A stretch of 64,000 bases of DNA from assembly GCA_018257865.1 (NCBI GenBank), contig JAEUBA010000108.1:22089-86088 (forward strand), given 5' to 3'. Below are positions 35,471-46,662 of this stretch, piece after piece (position 1 is the stretch's first letter; each line of letters starts with the position of its first letter). Source of the stretch: Stereocaulon alpinum (taxonomy: Eukaryota > Ascomycota > Lecanoromycetes > Lecanorales > Stereocaulaceae). The notes beneath the pieces were generated by a model. It saw only the letters and a list, made by a program, of their open reading frames with translations, was not told the origin of the DNA and made no database searches. The translations under genes were made by a program, and so were the position numbers.

Positions 35471-36245
35471 TTTCTCCTAAACAAGTTCGATATCTGCGGT
35501 CTCGTGATTTGGCTGTGACAAATCTCGACGTGCTTTGAGACGATTCTGATGGAATTTCGCGTTGTTTTTTGAGCGGCGACTGCTATGCGAACAGACAGTC
35601 TGTTGAGAGGATTAGCAATGTAGCCCTCAAACGGGCCCTTGCGACTCTACAGTAACAGAAAGGTTGAACGACGTTGTCTGGGAGCCCCTAACGATAAGAT
35701 TGCTGTTGCTGTGACATGAATAAACGACCTTCTCGAAGTAGTGGTAGGCCGTCAGCGTTCAATTGCAGGCTGAACGAATTTGAAAATGTATATTTCAGCG
35801 GGGCCGAAATGGGTCAAAAGATTGCGAGTTAGGCAACGCTAATCACATGATCCGTGACAAAACATAGGTCTGCCAAATTGCGTACCGTGTATAGAAAGAT
35901 CAATGTCCTTGAAGATAGATAACATCTCGCTCTACAGGCTATCTACAATTGAACTCCATTACTTAGAATAGATCATCGCTAATTAGAAAGTGGTCCTAAC
36001 GTCTAGACAAAGTAGCTATTATACAACATTAGCTTACCATCAGAGTATTAGTCTACACCTGGCGACCATAGAGAGAAGGCTCAAGATGGTTTCGATGGTT
36101 TCGAAGTCTTTCCGTTGACTGATCTCAGCTAATAGGCAGGGCAATGTCATTTGGCTGCGGAAAATCTTTCGCCGTCTCCCTCTGGCCCACATTACTTCTT
36201 CAACGTCATGATGATCGGTGCCAATGATGCTACGTTTGGAGTAGT
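35471..36245. other. No gene seen
   Basis: This stretch of about 775 bp separates the MFS pseudogene from the NRPS-like pseudogene. No open frame longer than 60 codons and no motif was found. In an intact NRPS-like gene a C-terminal reductase or thioesterase domain would be expected here, but none can be read. Confidence 0.5.
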
Positions 36246-38195
36246 TTATACGACGTCGACGGTTAGACGGAAGCCACGAAGACCTTGACGCTCGGCAGCA
36301 GCGTTGAATAGTCTCACAATATTCGAAGCCTTTAGGGAATCCAATCCAGCCGAAAACATATCTTCTTCTTCACCGACCTCCCTCCGACTAATCTCCTTCG
36401 ACATGAAGTTGCGTAATAAGAATTTCAGCGCACTCTGATCTTCAGAGTAATCTCATCGGCCCATACCGTATGTACTGGTGCCTCCTGGAATTCATACAGC
36501 ACGTTTATCTCGTCTTTGTATAGCCTGAGAGTGTTGCCTCGCTGTATTGTTCCTTTGCCAGCTCGCATCAAGGGCTTTCCAGGGCTAGTCAAGATCGCCA
36601 TACCTTTCAGTATCTGGCCATACGCTGGGCAAATCTGATTGGCTAGCTCGATCGAGGGCCAGATACTTTCTATCAAGCTCGCGATCTCCGCCTTTGACTT
36701 TGGAGGTCGTTGCCCTTTAAGAAGATTCCTGACCGGAGTCTTCCAGTGCCAAATATGATTACTGATTCAACTTCGGGATGGCTCACAATCATGCGATCCA
36801 TGGTCAAGGGATTCAGCTTCTCACCGTTAAGAAAGACAATAATATCATCAGTCTTGCCAATGTAACGCCATAAGCCTCTCTTGGTCGGATGTTGGGAATA
36901 TAGATCGCTGGGAGACAACTCTCGGAGATTGGGAAGAGTCGTAAAGACAGCCTGACTGAGATCGAGTTCTGGATCCCGCACATTGACCAGCTCGTAGTAG
37001 TCTTTCCACCAATAACGATATTCGGCCCAAAGAACAGCATTGAAATGTTGATAATCCCAGTCTTCTTCATCGGAATATTCTAGTGGTAGAACCGTTGTTT
37101 CGGTCGTCCCCAACAAACTGAAGATCCTTGTTTCTATTACATGCCGAATGAGATCACCAGTAGGTTTTGGCAGAGGGCTCCACCATACATAAAGAATTCC
37201 ATTCCTTCAAGGTTCTGAAGATACTCAGGGTTCTTCGAGAGATCAACGAGTACAGGTGGCGGTAGACAACAAGCTTGGGCGCTTCGATATCTGTCAACAC
37301 CACCTGCAACCTCAGCAGTCGAAGGCACTGCTGGTGTTACGACATTTGTCACACCGTAGTAGACTGGGGCCGAGAAAAAGCAAAGACAAGCAGCAGCGTG
37401 GAAGAGAGGCAGGGCTAGGTGCATCTGAACGTTCTTGAAATTCTCTGGTATCGGAGGAGGAGCTCCTGTTATTGGCAAGGTCTGAAAGAAGTGTTGTGCT
37501 GCAAATGTTCCATGCGTCACCTCCACAAGCTTGGGTACACCCGTCGAGCCCGAATTGTGCGAAATAACGAACGTCTCATGCCTAGCGTCTTCGAATGTTC
37601 AGTCGAACGTGATCAAAGGGGCTTCGTGAGATCTTAACCAGTCCTTCAACTCTGGTACGGGAACGTGCTTTATATGCCGTTGCGATAAGACTCCTTTTAG
37701 GAGTAAAGGGATAGTAGCTGGCGTTAAGTATGTCTTGCAATCCAAAGCATCTAGAAGCCGTAGATGAGCCGAAACGCTATTGCGAGGGGATGGCAGAAAT
37801 GGCTAGTCGTCTTTTAGGTGCGATCAACAGTAGATCGACTGGATATTTCGGTTACACCTTAAGCCCTGTCTTTATAGCTGCAATGGTTAAAATGCTATAC
37901 CGAATGTCTGATGGCCCTGTGTAAAGCAATCGTACTCGGTCCATAAACTTTTGGTAGAGCATCTCGCGTTTACCATGAGCAATGATCAACAGCATTGGCA
38001 AATTGACGGTACGATATGTCCTTGAAGCCATCTCTCGGCTTCGAAGAACGAGGGATGGATGTCAATGGCTGTCTCCAATCGCATTGCGCCCGCTCATCAA
38101 TGAGATGAGGTATCAAACAGCGACCGAACTGTGGAGGTGGCTCATTTGCGCTTATAGTGTCATGGAGACGGAGGATCCTGCATTGGCATCGAATT
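36246..38195 (-). pseudogene. NRPS-like enzyme (adenylation + carrier domain) pseudogene
   Basis: The N-terminus reads FGRCLIPHLIDERAQ and SIPRSSKP-DGFKDISYRQFANAV near 37.98-38.14 kb. Then come GPSDIRYSILTIAAIKTG, the core A3 motif SHNSGSTGVPKLVEVTHG (about 37.53 kb), and A7/A8-type motifs YIGKTDDIIVFLNGEKLNP (about 36.85 kb). A carrier domain with FSAGLDSLKA (about 36.35 kb) carries the serine that would hold phosphopantetheine. Such enzymes activate a carboxylic acid as an acyl-AMP and load it on the carrier. Frameshifts occur near 37.84, 36.71 and 36.44 kb, and a TAA follows the carrier domain. The terminal release domain is missing. It is clearly dead but was once part of a biosynthetic cluster, plausibly with the adjacent MFS gene. 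Confidence 0.88.
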
Positions 38196-38205
38196 ACGTT
38201 AGAAT

Positions 38206-38404
38206 GATTGGTGAAAACTATGGTAGATAAGGCCTGCTCAACTGGGCTCGCTTAACAAGTGTACTAGGGCTAGGGCTTGCCAAGGACTTAATGCGCACTT
38301 GATGAAATCTCTGCATGGAGATCTATCAAGCAACAACAACAACATCAATAGCAATAGAATTGTTCACCCTCAAGTTCGTGACCAACAAGTCTTCAATCAG
38401 TTCA
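38206..38404. repeat. Dispersed repeat, copy 1 (about 200 bp)
   Basis: This segment, starting TTGGTGAAAACTATGGT and ending near CAATAGCAATAG with a short tail, recurs at 52489-52680 in the same orientation with about 80% visual similarity. Shared blocks include GGGCTTGCCAAGG and AAATCTCTGCATG. It has no coding capacity. It could be a solo LTR or a short non-autonomous element. It lies just beside the 5' end of the NRPS-like pseudogene. Confidence 0.75.
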
Positions 38405-38810
38405 CGAATAATCTAAAAGATACCGATCCATAATTTATGCCCCTTGTAGGCTAGCATAATGTCACTTGCTACTTTTGACTCATGAAGAGCTTAGGAGCCG
38501 CTCAGTCTGCCCTACAGATTCATGAGTACGATCCTATACGGAAAAGCACGACCTTGCCTGATTTAGCCTAGTGTTATATCAAGAATTTTCCATACCGCGC
38601 CGCGTGCCTTGGCAACATTCAACGACCTATAGACTTGACACGAGCTGTCGGGATCAATATACGCATGAGCTTCATGAAATCATTTGAGCCCCACGTGGGA
38701 CCGGCCATCGATGCGCTCATCCCAGGCGATGGCGAGCTGGGGGAGCGTACAAAATTGGGACCATGTCCGCACCCTTGCGCCCGTTCGCGTTTTCAATGGG
38801 ACCTCGTACA

Positions 38811-40931
38811 ATGGCTTTCAAGATCCTCTCCATCTCTACCGCAGCGGCTTCACTACTGGCGTTGGCCAACGCGCAGACCTTCCAGAGACTTGGAGGATGT
38901 CCTACTTTCGGATGCGTATTTCCCCCTGATCAGTAAGTTCGATCTCGAATGCTTTTGCAGAAGATCGTGCGGCTGACAGACACCGTAGGACTGACTTCCT
39001 TGCTGGACAATATTTTGATATCCGCCTTGAAGTCCACGCGCCTGTCAATGGCAGCCAGGCCAATGGAGGTCAACCAGACCCAAAATTCACTTTCACAATA
39101 GCGAAAGGCGGAAGCCCACAGAATGCCTCTACATACTTTGGGGTCAAAGAGCCGGCGCTGGAGCGCTGGAACTTCACCTGGTACGAAGGTACGTAGTGAA
39201 GAAGGACCCAGCATCACCGTTTTCCACTAACGATCTCCCGCAGACCTCTTCGCTCGCGACTCCAAAACCCCTTCACTAGTGAAGGTGACCGCCAAAGCCT
39301 ATCGAAGAGTTGCACTTTATGAGGCCGGTGAATATACCGCGACCCTCACATACAATAATGGAACCAAGACCACTGCATCATGGCTTGTCCGAGATCTTGC
39401 CACCGTTCGGAGAACAAAGAACATCGTCCTCTTCATTGGTGATGGGATGACAACCAATATGATCACTGCAGCACGCCTTATAGCACACAAGAGCATTAAT
39501 GGCCGCTATCAGAGCAAGATGCAAATGGATCAATTTCCGGTTTTAGGCCACCAGATGACGCACTCCTTGGACTCTTTCATCACCGACAGTGCTAATAGTG
39601 CTACTGCTCTCTACACTGGACACAAGAGTACACCTAACGCGTTGGGCGTATATGCGGACAGTTCGAAAGATCCATTTGACGATCCGAAAGTCGAAACCAT
39701 TGCAGAGATGTTCCGGCGTTTGACTGGTGGTGGTGTCGGCATAGTTTCAACCGCCTTTATCGCAGATGCTACTCCAGCAGCCCTCACGGCGCATACGCGG
39801 GACCGGAGCCAGTACGGCCAGGTCGTCGATTCCTACTTGAACGGCATCACCAATTACACATGGACCAACTGGACTGGTCCAGATGTGCTCTTTGGGGGTG
39901 GCGCTGAACAGTTCATCCCTGGTCAAACCTCCTACCAGGGACGAGACTACTACGCAGCCTTTGCCGCGAAAGGCTACAACATAGTTCTCAACAATACGTC
40001 CCTCCAAAAAGCCACCAACAACACCAAAATCTTAGGCATATTCTCCGTCTTTAATATGGCCAAATGGCTTGACCGTAATGTTTACACCCAAAACCTCATT
40101 GGCAATAAAGACTCCCCGGACGGCAAGAAGGGCTCGGCGACCGACCAACCTGGCCTCAAGCAAATGACACTCAAGGCCATTGACGTTTTGCAAGCCCGCA
40201 GCTCTGACAAAGGCTGGTTCCTCATGTCCGAAGCCGCTTCCATCGACAAACAGATGCACACCCTTGATTACGACCGCGCTCTTGGCGAACTCTTGGAGCT
40301 GGATGATACCATCAAAGCCACCCTTGCACATCTTGACGCCCTTGGGACCCTCAATAACACTCTCGTCCTCGTGACCGCTGACCATGGCCACGGATTCGAC
40401 GTTATGGGAAGCGTCGACACCAAGTATCTCGCCGCACAGACAACAGATCGCTCCAAGCGCGGTGCTATTGGCACGTACCAAAATAGCGGTCTATCTCAAT
40501 ACACAGATGCGAACTCTGAAACTGGACCAATGTCGAATTCCTCCAGTCATAACAACACGAGTGTCAGCTACACCAACGGCACCTTTTTCCCCGCTAACTG
40601 GGACCCCCGCTACACGCTCTTCTCCGCACTTGGCGCTGACCCAGATCGCCGTGAGAATTATGAAGTCCACAAATCCGGACCTCGTATTCCTGCTGTAAAT
40701 CTTACTGGGCTCTCGTCTAATGACTACTATGTTGATTACAAGGACGCCGTCAGTGGGTTTATTGTCAATGGTACACTACCGGTGAATGATAATCAGGGCG
40801 TTCATAGTCTTACAGATGTACCTGTGTTTGCTCGGGGACCGTGCCAGGAGATGTTTGGGGGAGTGTACAACAACATCGACATTTTTTTCGGTATGGCAAA
40901 CTGCTTGGGGTTGGCGAGAGCAAGTACGTAG
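38811..40931 (+). CDS. Secreted alkaline phosphatase
   Basis: The inferred exons are 38811-38932, 38989-39188 and 39244-40931, with introns of 56 bp (GTAAGT...GGCTGAC...CGTAG) and 55 bp (GTACGT...CACTAAC...CGCAG). The product is 669 residues with an N-terminal signal peptide (LSISTAAASLLALANA). The N-terminal region reads GCPTFGC and, across the first splice, PPDQTDF. The catalytic domain holds the metal-binding IVLFIGDGM (about residues 168-176), the nucleophile motif ITDSANSATAL (Ser near residue 223) and a metal-binding TADHGHG (about residue 486). Many NxS/T sites agree with secretion. The enzyme hydrolyses phosphate monoesters outside the cell or in the vacuole/wall space. All key residues are present, making it one of the few intact enzyme genes in this block. 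Confidence 0.95.
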
Positions 40932-41500
40932 GGCACGAAAGGGAAAGAGGGACACCCCGAAGGTGAAGCGAAATAAAATTTCTCCATTCGCCTCGTTGTT
41001 CGGCACAGTCTACGAGCTATCTTGTCAAGGTCGATTCTAACCATGAGAGTATATATATACTGTGCAGTCCGTGCCAAGGTGGATATGTATATACCACGGT
41101 AATCGAACTTTTACTTCCCATTCTGTTAGCCAATCTGGGTTTAGCGGATCGTAGAGAATCTACGCGCGTCCCTTACGAGCGAACTCTTGGAAAAGCACTC
41201 CGGGCACTGGCACTACAGATAGATACTTTCTCCTACATCCAAGTTGTTTGCTCGCACCAGACATTGATCAAACCATGGCATTTCTACCCTTAACGCTCAC
41301 TCGCGCATTACTAAGGCGCTTCCTATTCTCATACACTATTGACCGGGCCGTTCTCATGTAGAATTGTCTTGTACCATGTGAAAATAACTACACGACCCAA
41401 AGCCATAATCCTAACAACTTATACAAAGTCGTTGCAACGGATGCCGCCGTCTTCTCCCTTATACTACCGAATAGACGTCCTTTTTCATACGTCGACCTGC
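40932..41500. other. No gene seen
   Basis: The 3' flank of the phosphatase gene overlaps only antisense shadow frames. The stretch 41339-41500 includes the start of an open frame on the plus strand that is antisense to the esterase remnant. No regulatory element or RNA gene was identified. Confidence 0.4.
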
Positions 41501-42168
41501 CTAGGATCTCCAGGCTTCTCCGTACTGCTTAATGCTGCTCGGTGCGAGTTTGTACTCGCCAGCGTAGATTTGAACAGCGCTGTGTTCGGCGAGCATGCGC
41601 AGGCCGTTTTCAAACTCATCGACTGAGCCCATGGTGTATCCACCACCATGGAAGTAGATGAGGCCGCCTGCTTTGTTAAACTTACGATTATGTTCCCCAG
41701 TACTTGGGTAGAGAACTCTGATAGGGATTGTGCCATATGGTCCTCTTATAGCAGTGAACTCGACATGGTGAATAGGGTGTACCTTGTCCTCGGGAATTTT
41801 GTGAATACCGAAGATCGACAGATGAAACCGGCGGTCACTGTGAGAATCATTCCGCCCACTAAGACGTAGGGTTGGATATGTGTTGAGGAAACGAGAAACT
41901 AAGGGATTCAGTTGGCCGCGACTCCCGGTTTTTGGAATTCTTTGCTGAGTCATGGTGATATGATGGAAACGCCCTTATAGTAAGAAAGGTAGCTTTTGAT
42001 AGAGTAGCCAGAAGCAAAGAGCTCCCGCTGTTGCCAGGTAATCCATGTCCAAAGTTCAACGTCAGACCCTGCCAAGCTTTCCATTAAATTGCGGAGCTTT
42101 GCATGACCTAGAGTCCCTGCATCATTATCATCATCACCGTTACCGTCATCATTGAGAACAGCTCCCAT
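41501..42168 (-). pseudogene. Alpha/beta-hydrolase (HSL-like esterase) N-terminal fragment
   Basis: The frame 41501-41953 encodes GPYGTIPIRVLYP, then GGLIYFHGGGYTMGSVDEFE and AEHSAVQIYAGEYKLAP. The HGGG motif forms the oxyanion hole in hormone-sensitive-lipase-type esterases. Immediately after KLAP the similarity stops (about 41548). The nucleophile motif GDSAG, the Asp and the His are missing, so the protein cannot be active. A second minus frame (41950-42168, ending about 42 nt upstream) may be the N-terminal part in another phase, with ELWTWITWQQREL. The 3' end was probably lost by rearrangement or insertion. Confidence 0.75.
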
Positions 42169-42237
42169 GCAGTTCTACGTTATCATGGCCCAGGAACAAT
42201 AGGTAAGGGGAACAATGCTGGAGGCTAACCCTAACCC

Positions 42238-42455
42238 GTTACAACGGTTCGGCCCCCTCCTCCCTCCCTTAGCCCCATAGGGCTGATAACTAGAGAGTAG
42301 TGAAAGACCTCTAAAACTAGCCCACTAGGGAGCAAGGTATAGGGTACAGAAACCTAACTCTAAGGCATGTTTAAGGGTCTATATACCAACCCTAGAGATT
42401 TGATTAGGGTTCCTATACTAGAGTGTGAAAACCTCCGATATATTTGCGTTGTAAC
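42238..42455. repeat. Candidate MITE-like segment bounded by 9-bp inverted repeats
   Basis: GTTACAACG at 42238-42246 and CGTTGTAAC at 42447-42455 are perfect inverted repeats enclosing a 218-bp non-coding segment. No target duplication is evident. Nine bases of symmetry could arise by chance, and no second copy was found in the window. Confidence 0.3.
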
Positions 42456-42514
42456 ATGTATTTCAACTCTGTCTCTCAAGGAAGAAGAACACAGCATAAC
42501 AGGCTCTTTATATT

Positions 42515-42735
42515 GATTGATTGATTGATTGATTTATACGCCTATTCTAGTATCTATATATACTAATGAGGGCGTTCTCTTACATTATTAGGAAATCTAG
42601 GGGGGTTGAAGGCCCTCTAGACGCGAAAGAAACCTTTCTAGAGTCGCCCCTTCTGGCCAAAAACTTTCGCTTATCAGCTTACTTATCGTTCTGCTCCGCC
42701 TGTCCGACCTCGCCGCCAGGCTCTATAACACCGGT
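42515..42735 (-). mobile_element. SINE-like (or 5'-truncated LINE) element with 14-bp target duplication
   Basis: This 221-bp segment is flanked by perfect 14-bp direct repeats AGGCTCTTTATATT (42501-42514 and 42736-42749). On the minus strand it runs from ACCGGTGTTATAGAGCC to a tail of ATCA repeats. A long target duplication and a simple-repeat tail are hallmarks of target-primed retrotransposition. A related copy with the same two ends lies at 59146-59372, so the element seems to have a defined length. This favours a SINE over a random 5' truncation. The copy here is not RIP-mutated. Confidence 0.7.
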
Positions 42736-42749
42736 AGGCTCTTTATATT

Positions 42750-43095
42750 ATAAACGCTAAAGTAAAAGATGAGCATTGTCCGAAACTGGGGCTGTAGTAA
42801 GCAGCCAAGGATGTGTTAAAAGATATGAAGGCATTCCTAAGGAATATGAGCTGAAACTCTATCAACCAACCTGCCTTTAACAATTGCAAGATCTGCAACA
42901 AAGACTGCTTTTGTGGCTGTGTGAAGGATATAAAGTGATCTGCCTGTAAGGGGGGGTTCATTCTGGATGTAGAGAACTTCAAGCAGTTTTTAAGCGCCAT
43001 TTCTTACTTGGGTGACATATCTGTAACTTTGAAAATACATATCCGATTCAAAAACTTTTATTGCGCAAACTGTTTACCCTCTTCCTATCGAACTT
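42750..43095. other. No gene seen
   Basis: This is the 3' flank of the isocyanide synthase-dioxygenase gene. A minus frame at 42743-43000 has no recognisable features. Composition is normal. Confidence 0.4.
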
Positions 43096-45607
43096 TCATT
43101 CGGCCTTACCTAGGTCTATCTCCATTGGGTCTAGATGGATTCTCCACAGCTCCCTTTCGCAGTCATCCGTAAACGCAGTCCTCGTATGTATCATACTCGA
43201 ATTGTCAGCCAACAGGATATCTCCCCGTTCCCAGCTAAACCTCAAGCTCACTCGACGATCATAGGGCAACCGATCGACCATGTCAGCAATGTCCTGGTCG
43301 TCATTCTCAATTTGCACTTCAGTTGTGGAATACCTGGTTTTGCTTTCCGGCCAGCTTTCGTGCCAGCGTAGACACGGGACGCCTGTGACGGGATGAGGGA
43401 CTACCAGTGACATATTCTGCATTTTCATACTCCAGTAGCCGGCACTAAGCAGGCGCCACTTTACAGCTTGGAGGCGTGAGAGGCTGTATGGAGCGGGCAG
43501 GTATTGGAAGAAAAGACGAGACTCGGCGAATAGAGTGTAGCCTGATCCTTGAGGTGCCGTGGCGATCGCGGAGAAGAGTTGAAATCTTTTGAGGTAGTAA
43601 TATTAGCATACAGCCTTGATTTTATTGCTGCAGGACAAGCCACGTATAACTCACCTTGGCGGTGTCTGAAATTGGATTTCGTTACCTTCTTCATCTCTCA
43701 TTACATTGCCGTCAGCATCCTTCTTTGTTTTGAATCTGTAGAAGCCATCGTAGTGCATGGGCATAGCTTCGTTACTGGCCACATTATTACTTCCACTGTC
43801 AGGATTCTTTTGATCCTTTACTACCATAATTGGTCCAAACGCCCAAGGCTGTATTTCTCCAATCTCACCAGCTTTCTTGATATAGAGCTCGCGATCCGTG
43901 GTTTCAGCGAAGCCGCGCAAGATGACCGGCGACTGGAGCTCGGCTAGTTTTCGGACTTTTAAGGCGTCGACGTCACGAAACGAAGGCGGAGAAGCTGCGT
44001 CAGCCCCAACAGCTGGGCGAACTATCAAGCCGCAGGGGTAGAGATGTTCAAAATCAACTTTGACGTCGCCAAGGTTCCAGAGATCCGACTTCTCCCGGAG
44101 ATGATGCGGGCGACCATTCTGAAGGATCACATCGTGCGTGTCTCGCACATTCGCAACGTGCACAGTCTTGAAGGAGCCATCGACACCGACAGCGATCGCG
44201 CAATGCCAGGGCGTCATAAGGTTTCCTTTTCCTGGTTGTGGGATAAGAGGGAGAGAAAGCTTGTTTTGACCGGACGATTGATGGATTGAGAGCCGCACGT
44301 GATCCTTACAGTTCGCTTCGATGGCAGCGGCAAAGGTCTGAAAGTGTGCCATATTAGTACCGCTTTAGTTTAGTGATTGGCAAGCTTACCTTTCCACGCT
44401 CGATCATTGCCGAGGCAATCTTCTTGATAACTGCTTTGTACTTCCAACCTGATAGCCTTCGACCTGATGCATCTTTTGCGAGAGAACTGTGCTTCAGATC
44501 TTTCTGTAAGAACTTAATGTATCCCACGTAAGTCATGCGAATATCAACGTCGTTGAGGATTGCACCACGAGCGTCGAAATCCTTAGGAGCATATCTTGCT
44601 ATAAGCTCGCGACGATAACATCCAGCATGTGTGAGATATTCCTCCATTGTCAGCTCTCCTGTTCTCGCGTGGAGAAGAAGATCAACAATGCGAAGAGTGC
44701 TGATATAGCGTAGCTCTTTAGCCTTGATGATATCTCTGATAGCTGTGGAATAATGCCATACATCGGTGTCACTGACACCAAAGATATCTGTGCCCAATCA
44801 GTCTCTTGCTTTCTGCTGTTGAAATCATTCGGCATTACCATTATATACCAGGCCATCAGACGCGATTACAAGCTCAGCGCCATGCTCGTATATCTCGGCA
44901 ATGCTCTCACATAGACCATTCAAGTGCATTAATGCAATCTCTTCCCCAAGATCAGGGAGAGTTCCAAGGACTTTTTCCACCTTGTTAGGTGATTTCTAGA
45001 CACCTTCGTGGTTAGTGTTCTTGTATCTTTGAAAAGTGTATGACTCATAGAAATTTCCAGATATGTCATAGCCATTAAAGCAGTCTTTGAACTGGCGAAA
45101 ATCGTCAGAAGGGGTAAGAATCGAACACAGGATGGACTCTTTATCTGAGGTTAAGGCAGGATAGCTTTCGGGAGAGCCGACTTCAGGACTGGACGGTAGG
45201 CTGGACTTGGGAGTTGATAGGAGGCTATTTTCCTCAGTTGAGGCGAGGCTATCATCGTGATTAGTAGTCAGGCTTGCTTCCGTAGTCGCCATGAGATTCG
45301 CGCCTGGTTTGCTCGACGGGGCTACCATGGGGATTGGTGTCATTCTCGGGCCGACTATAACATTCTCATGGCCTAGTTGCCGAGCCGGCTCGCTGATGAT
45401 TAGATCTGGAGACAATATATCGGTGACCTGCTGCGGCCAATCGTCGACCGGGAGTTCAAGCGTGGTGGCTACCTTGACATCAACGGCAGAATGGTGGACG
45501 GACTCGACGAAGCCTTGAGCAACTTCAGGTTTAGCCATTATCGGGAGACAGTCGGTCAGAATTTCAAGGTGCCTTGGGCAAGTCCGGAATTTGAGGATGA
45601 GATACAA
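43096..45607 (-). pseudogene. Isocyanide synthase-TauD dioxygenase fusion with a disabling lesion
   Basis: Inferred exons, in transcript order, are 45607-44839, 44787-44390, 44337-43655 and 43585-43096, with introns of 51, 52 and 69 bp. All junctions are in phase and total 780 codons. After a Ser/Thr-rich N-terminal segment comes a DIT1/PvcA domain: LGTLPDLGEEIALMHLN, YEHGAELVIASDGLVYN, DTDVWHYS, MTYVGYIKFLQKDL, GRPHHLREKSDLW and FEHLYPCGLIVRP. A Fe(II)/2-oxoglutarate dioxygenase domain follows, with MHYDGFYR (HxD) and MIHTRTAF...ELWRIHL. Such fusions make isonitriles from amino acids in fungi. A TAG at 44996-44998 interrupts exon 1, and the conserved stretch of roughly 30 residues before KSPNKVEKV, normally ending in a PAFPxK-type motif, is missing. 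So a deletion probably created the stop. Everything downstream is well preserved, suggesting recent loss. Confidence 0.85.
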
Positions 45608-46662
45608 TTATGGGCGGTGACTGACTGACTTTATAGAAAAAAAGAGGTATCGACTGAAGGGCTCCGCCCCGGCTAGATCTCGTAGTCATCACTCTCGAGG
45701 GGAGGAGTAATGCTCACGGAGCATGATCCTCGCAAGGAATCCTCATCTCTGTCTAGTATTCGAATGTCTAAGCCTTTGCTAGCGTCAACTTATTGTTTCA
45801 TGCCATGCTCTAAGCATGGAGTCAGCGCCATATGATAATGGCACATGGGAACTGTTTGAAATAATCGTCAGCGACTGCCACAGAAATGGTTGCATGATCT
45901 CGGAGGCTGACCTGTGATTGATAATCTCGACACAAGGGCAAGCCATTGTATATATTCCCTTGCTACATCTTGCAGAGCCAACGAGCTGCCCACTCAGCAA
46001 GATGTTCTGACGGCCAGATAGCCTGCGTTAGGCCGCCTGACACGATGGATTTGCTTATCGCGAGGTACCCGCAACCTTAGTTCCAAAGTCCGTAATAGAA
46101 ATGAATGCCTAAGCTTGTCAGTGAGCTTCGCTTCGACCAAGAGGAAATCCAAGAAACAGGCTCCACTTCTAGGTGTTACTTGTTCTCCGATCTTTCCACG
46201 ATGTCAGTCGGTCATCGTAGTAACAGACAGATTACTTCCAGGCAACAAGCGGTGAGCCACGGAGGATAACGTAGCTTATGGTCGTACTAATGTTCCAGAA
46301 CGGATTTCGGATCCTGCCTCATCGAGGGGGGGTGGATCTCCGTAATGTAACGGTGTTATGGTGTCACAAGAATGCACGTATAGAGAAGGGAGACTGTTGA
46401 TTGGGTCCTTCGCATAATGTGTCAGATCAAATCCTCCCTCGCCAAGTCTCTGTACACCTTGAGAAATCAGCACCCCTATGATGGAAAGCTTGAGATCATA
46501 GGTATGCTTCTCATAAATGGCCTTTGTTTCATAGAGTGAGGAGTCTCTATCATGGTAGATAGAAACTAATGCCGGGACGGGGCGGCTAAGCCCCCGACCA
46601 CAGAAAGGGGGGTTGACGGTTAGGCTTGGCTAAAGGGCAGCGGATGGCCTAACCCGATACCA
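45608..46662. other. About 1 kb intergenic, possible element remnants, no gene
   Basis: Only short frames without motifs are seen. Near 46580 a GGGGCGGCTAAGCCCC hairpin occurs. Near 46618-46658 GGTTAGGC and GCCTAACC form an inverted pair. They lie where the neighbouring nucleotidyltransferase-kinase gene loses its C-terminus and may mark an insertion boundary. Confidence 0.35.

Noticed and set aside
39747..40481. Long minus-strand frames inside the alkaline phosphatase gene
   Set aside because: They are antisense shadows of a well-supported coding exon and carry no motifs of their own.
42501..42540. TTGATTGATTGA run considered as a stand-alone microsatellite
   Set aside because: It is better explained as the tail of the flanking SINE-like element because of the 14-bp duplication and the shared copy at 59.1 kb.
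43549..43947. 132-codon plus-strand frame
   Set aside because: It is antisense to the TauD part of the isocyanide synthase gene and spans its intron.
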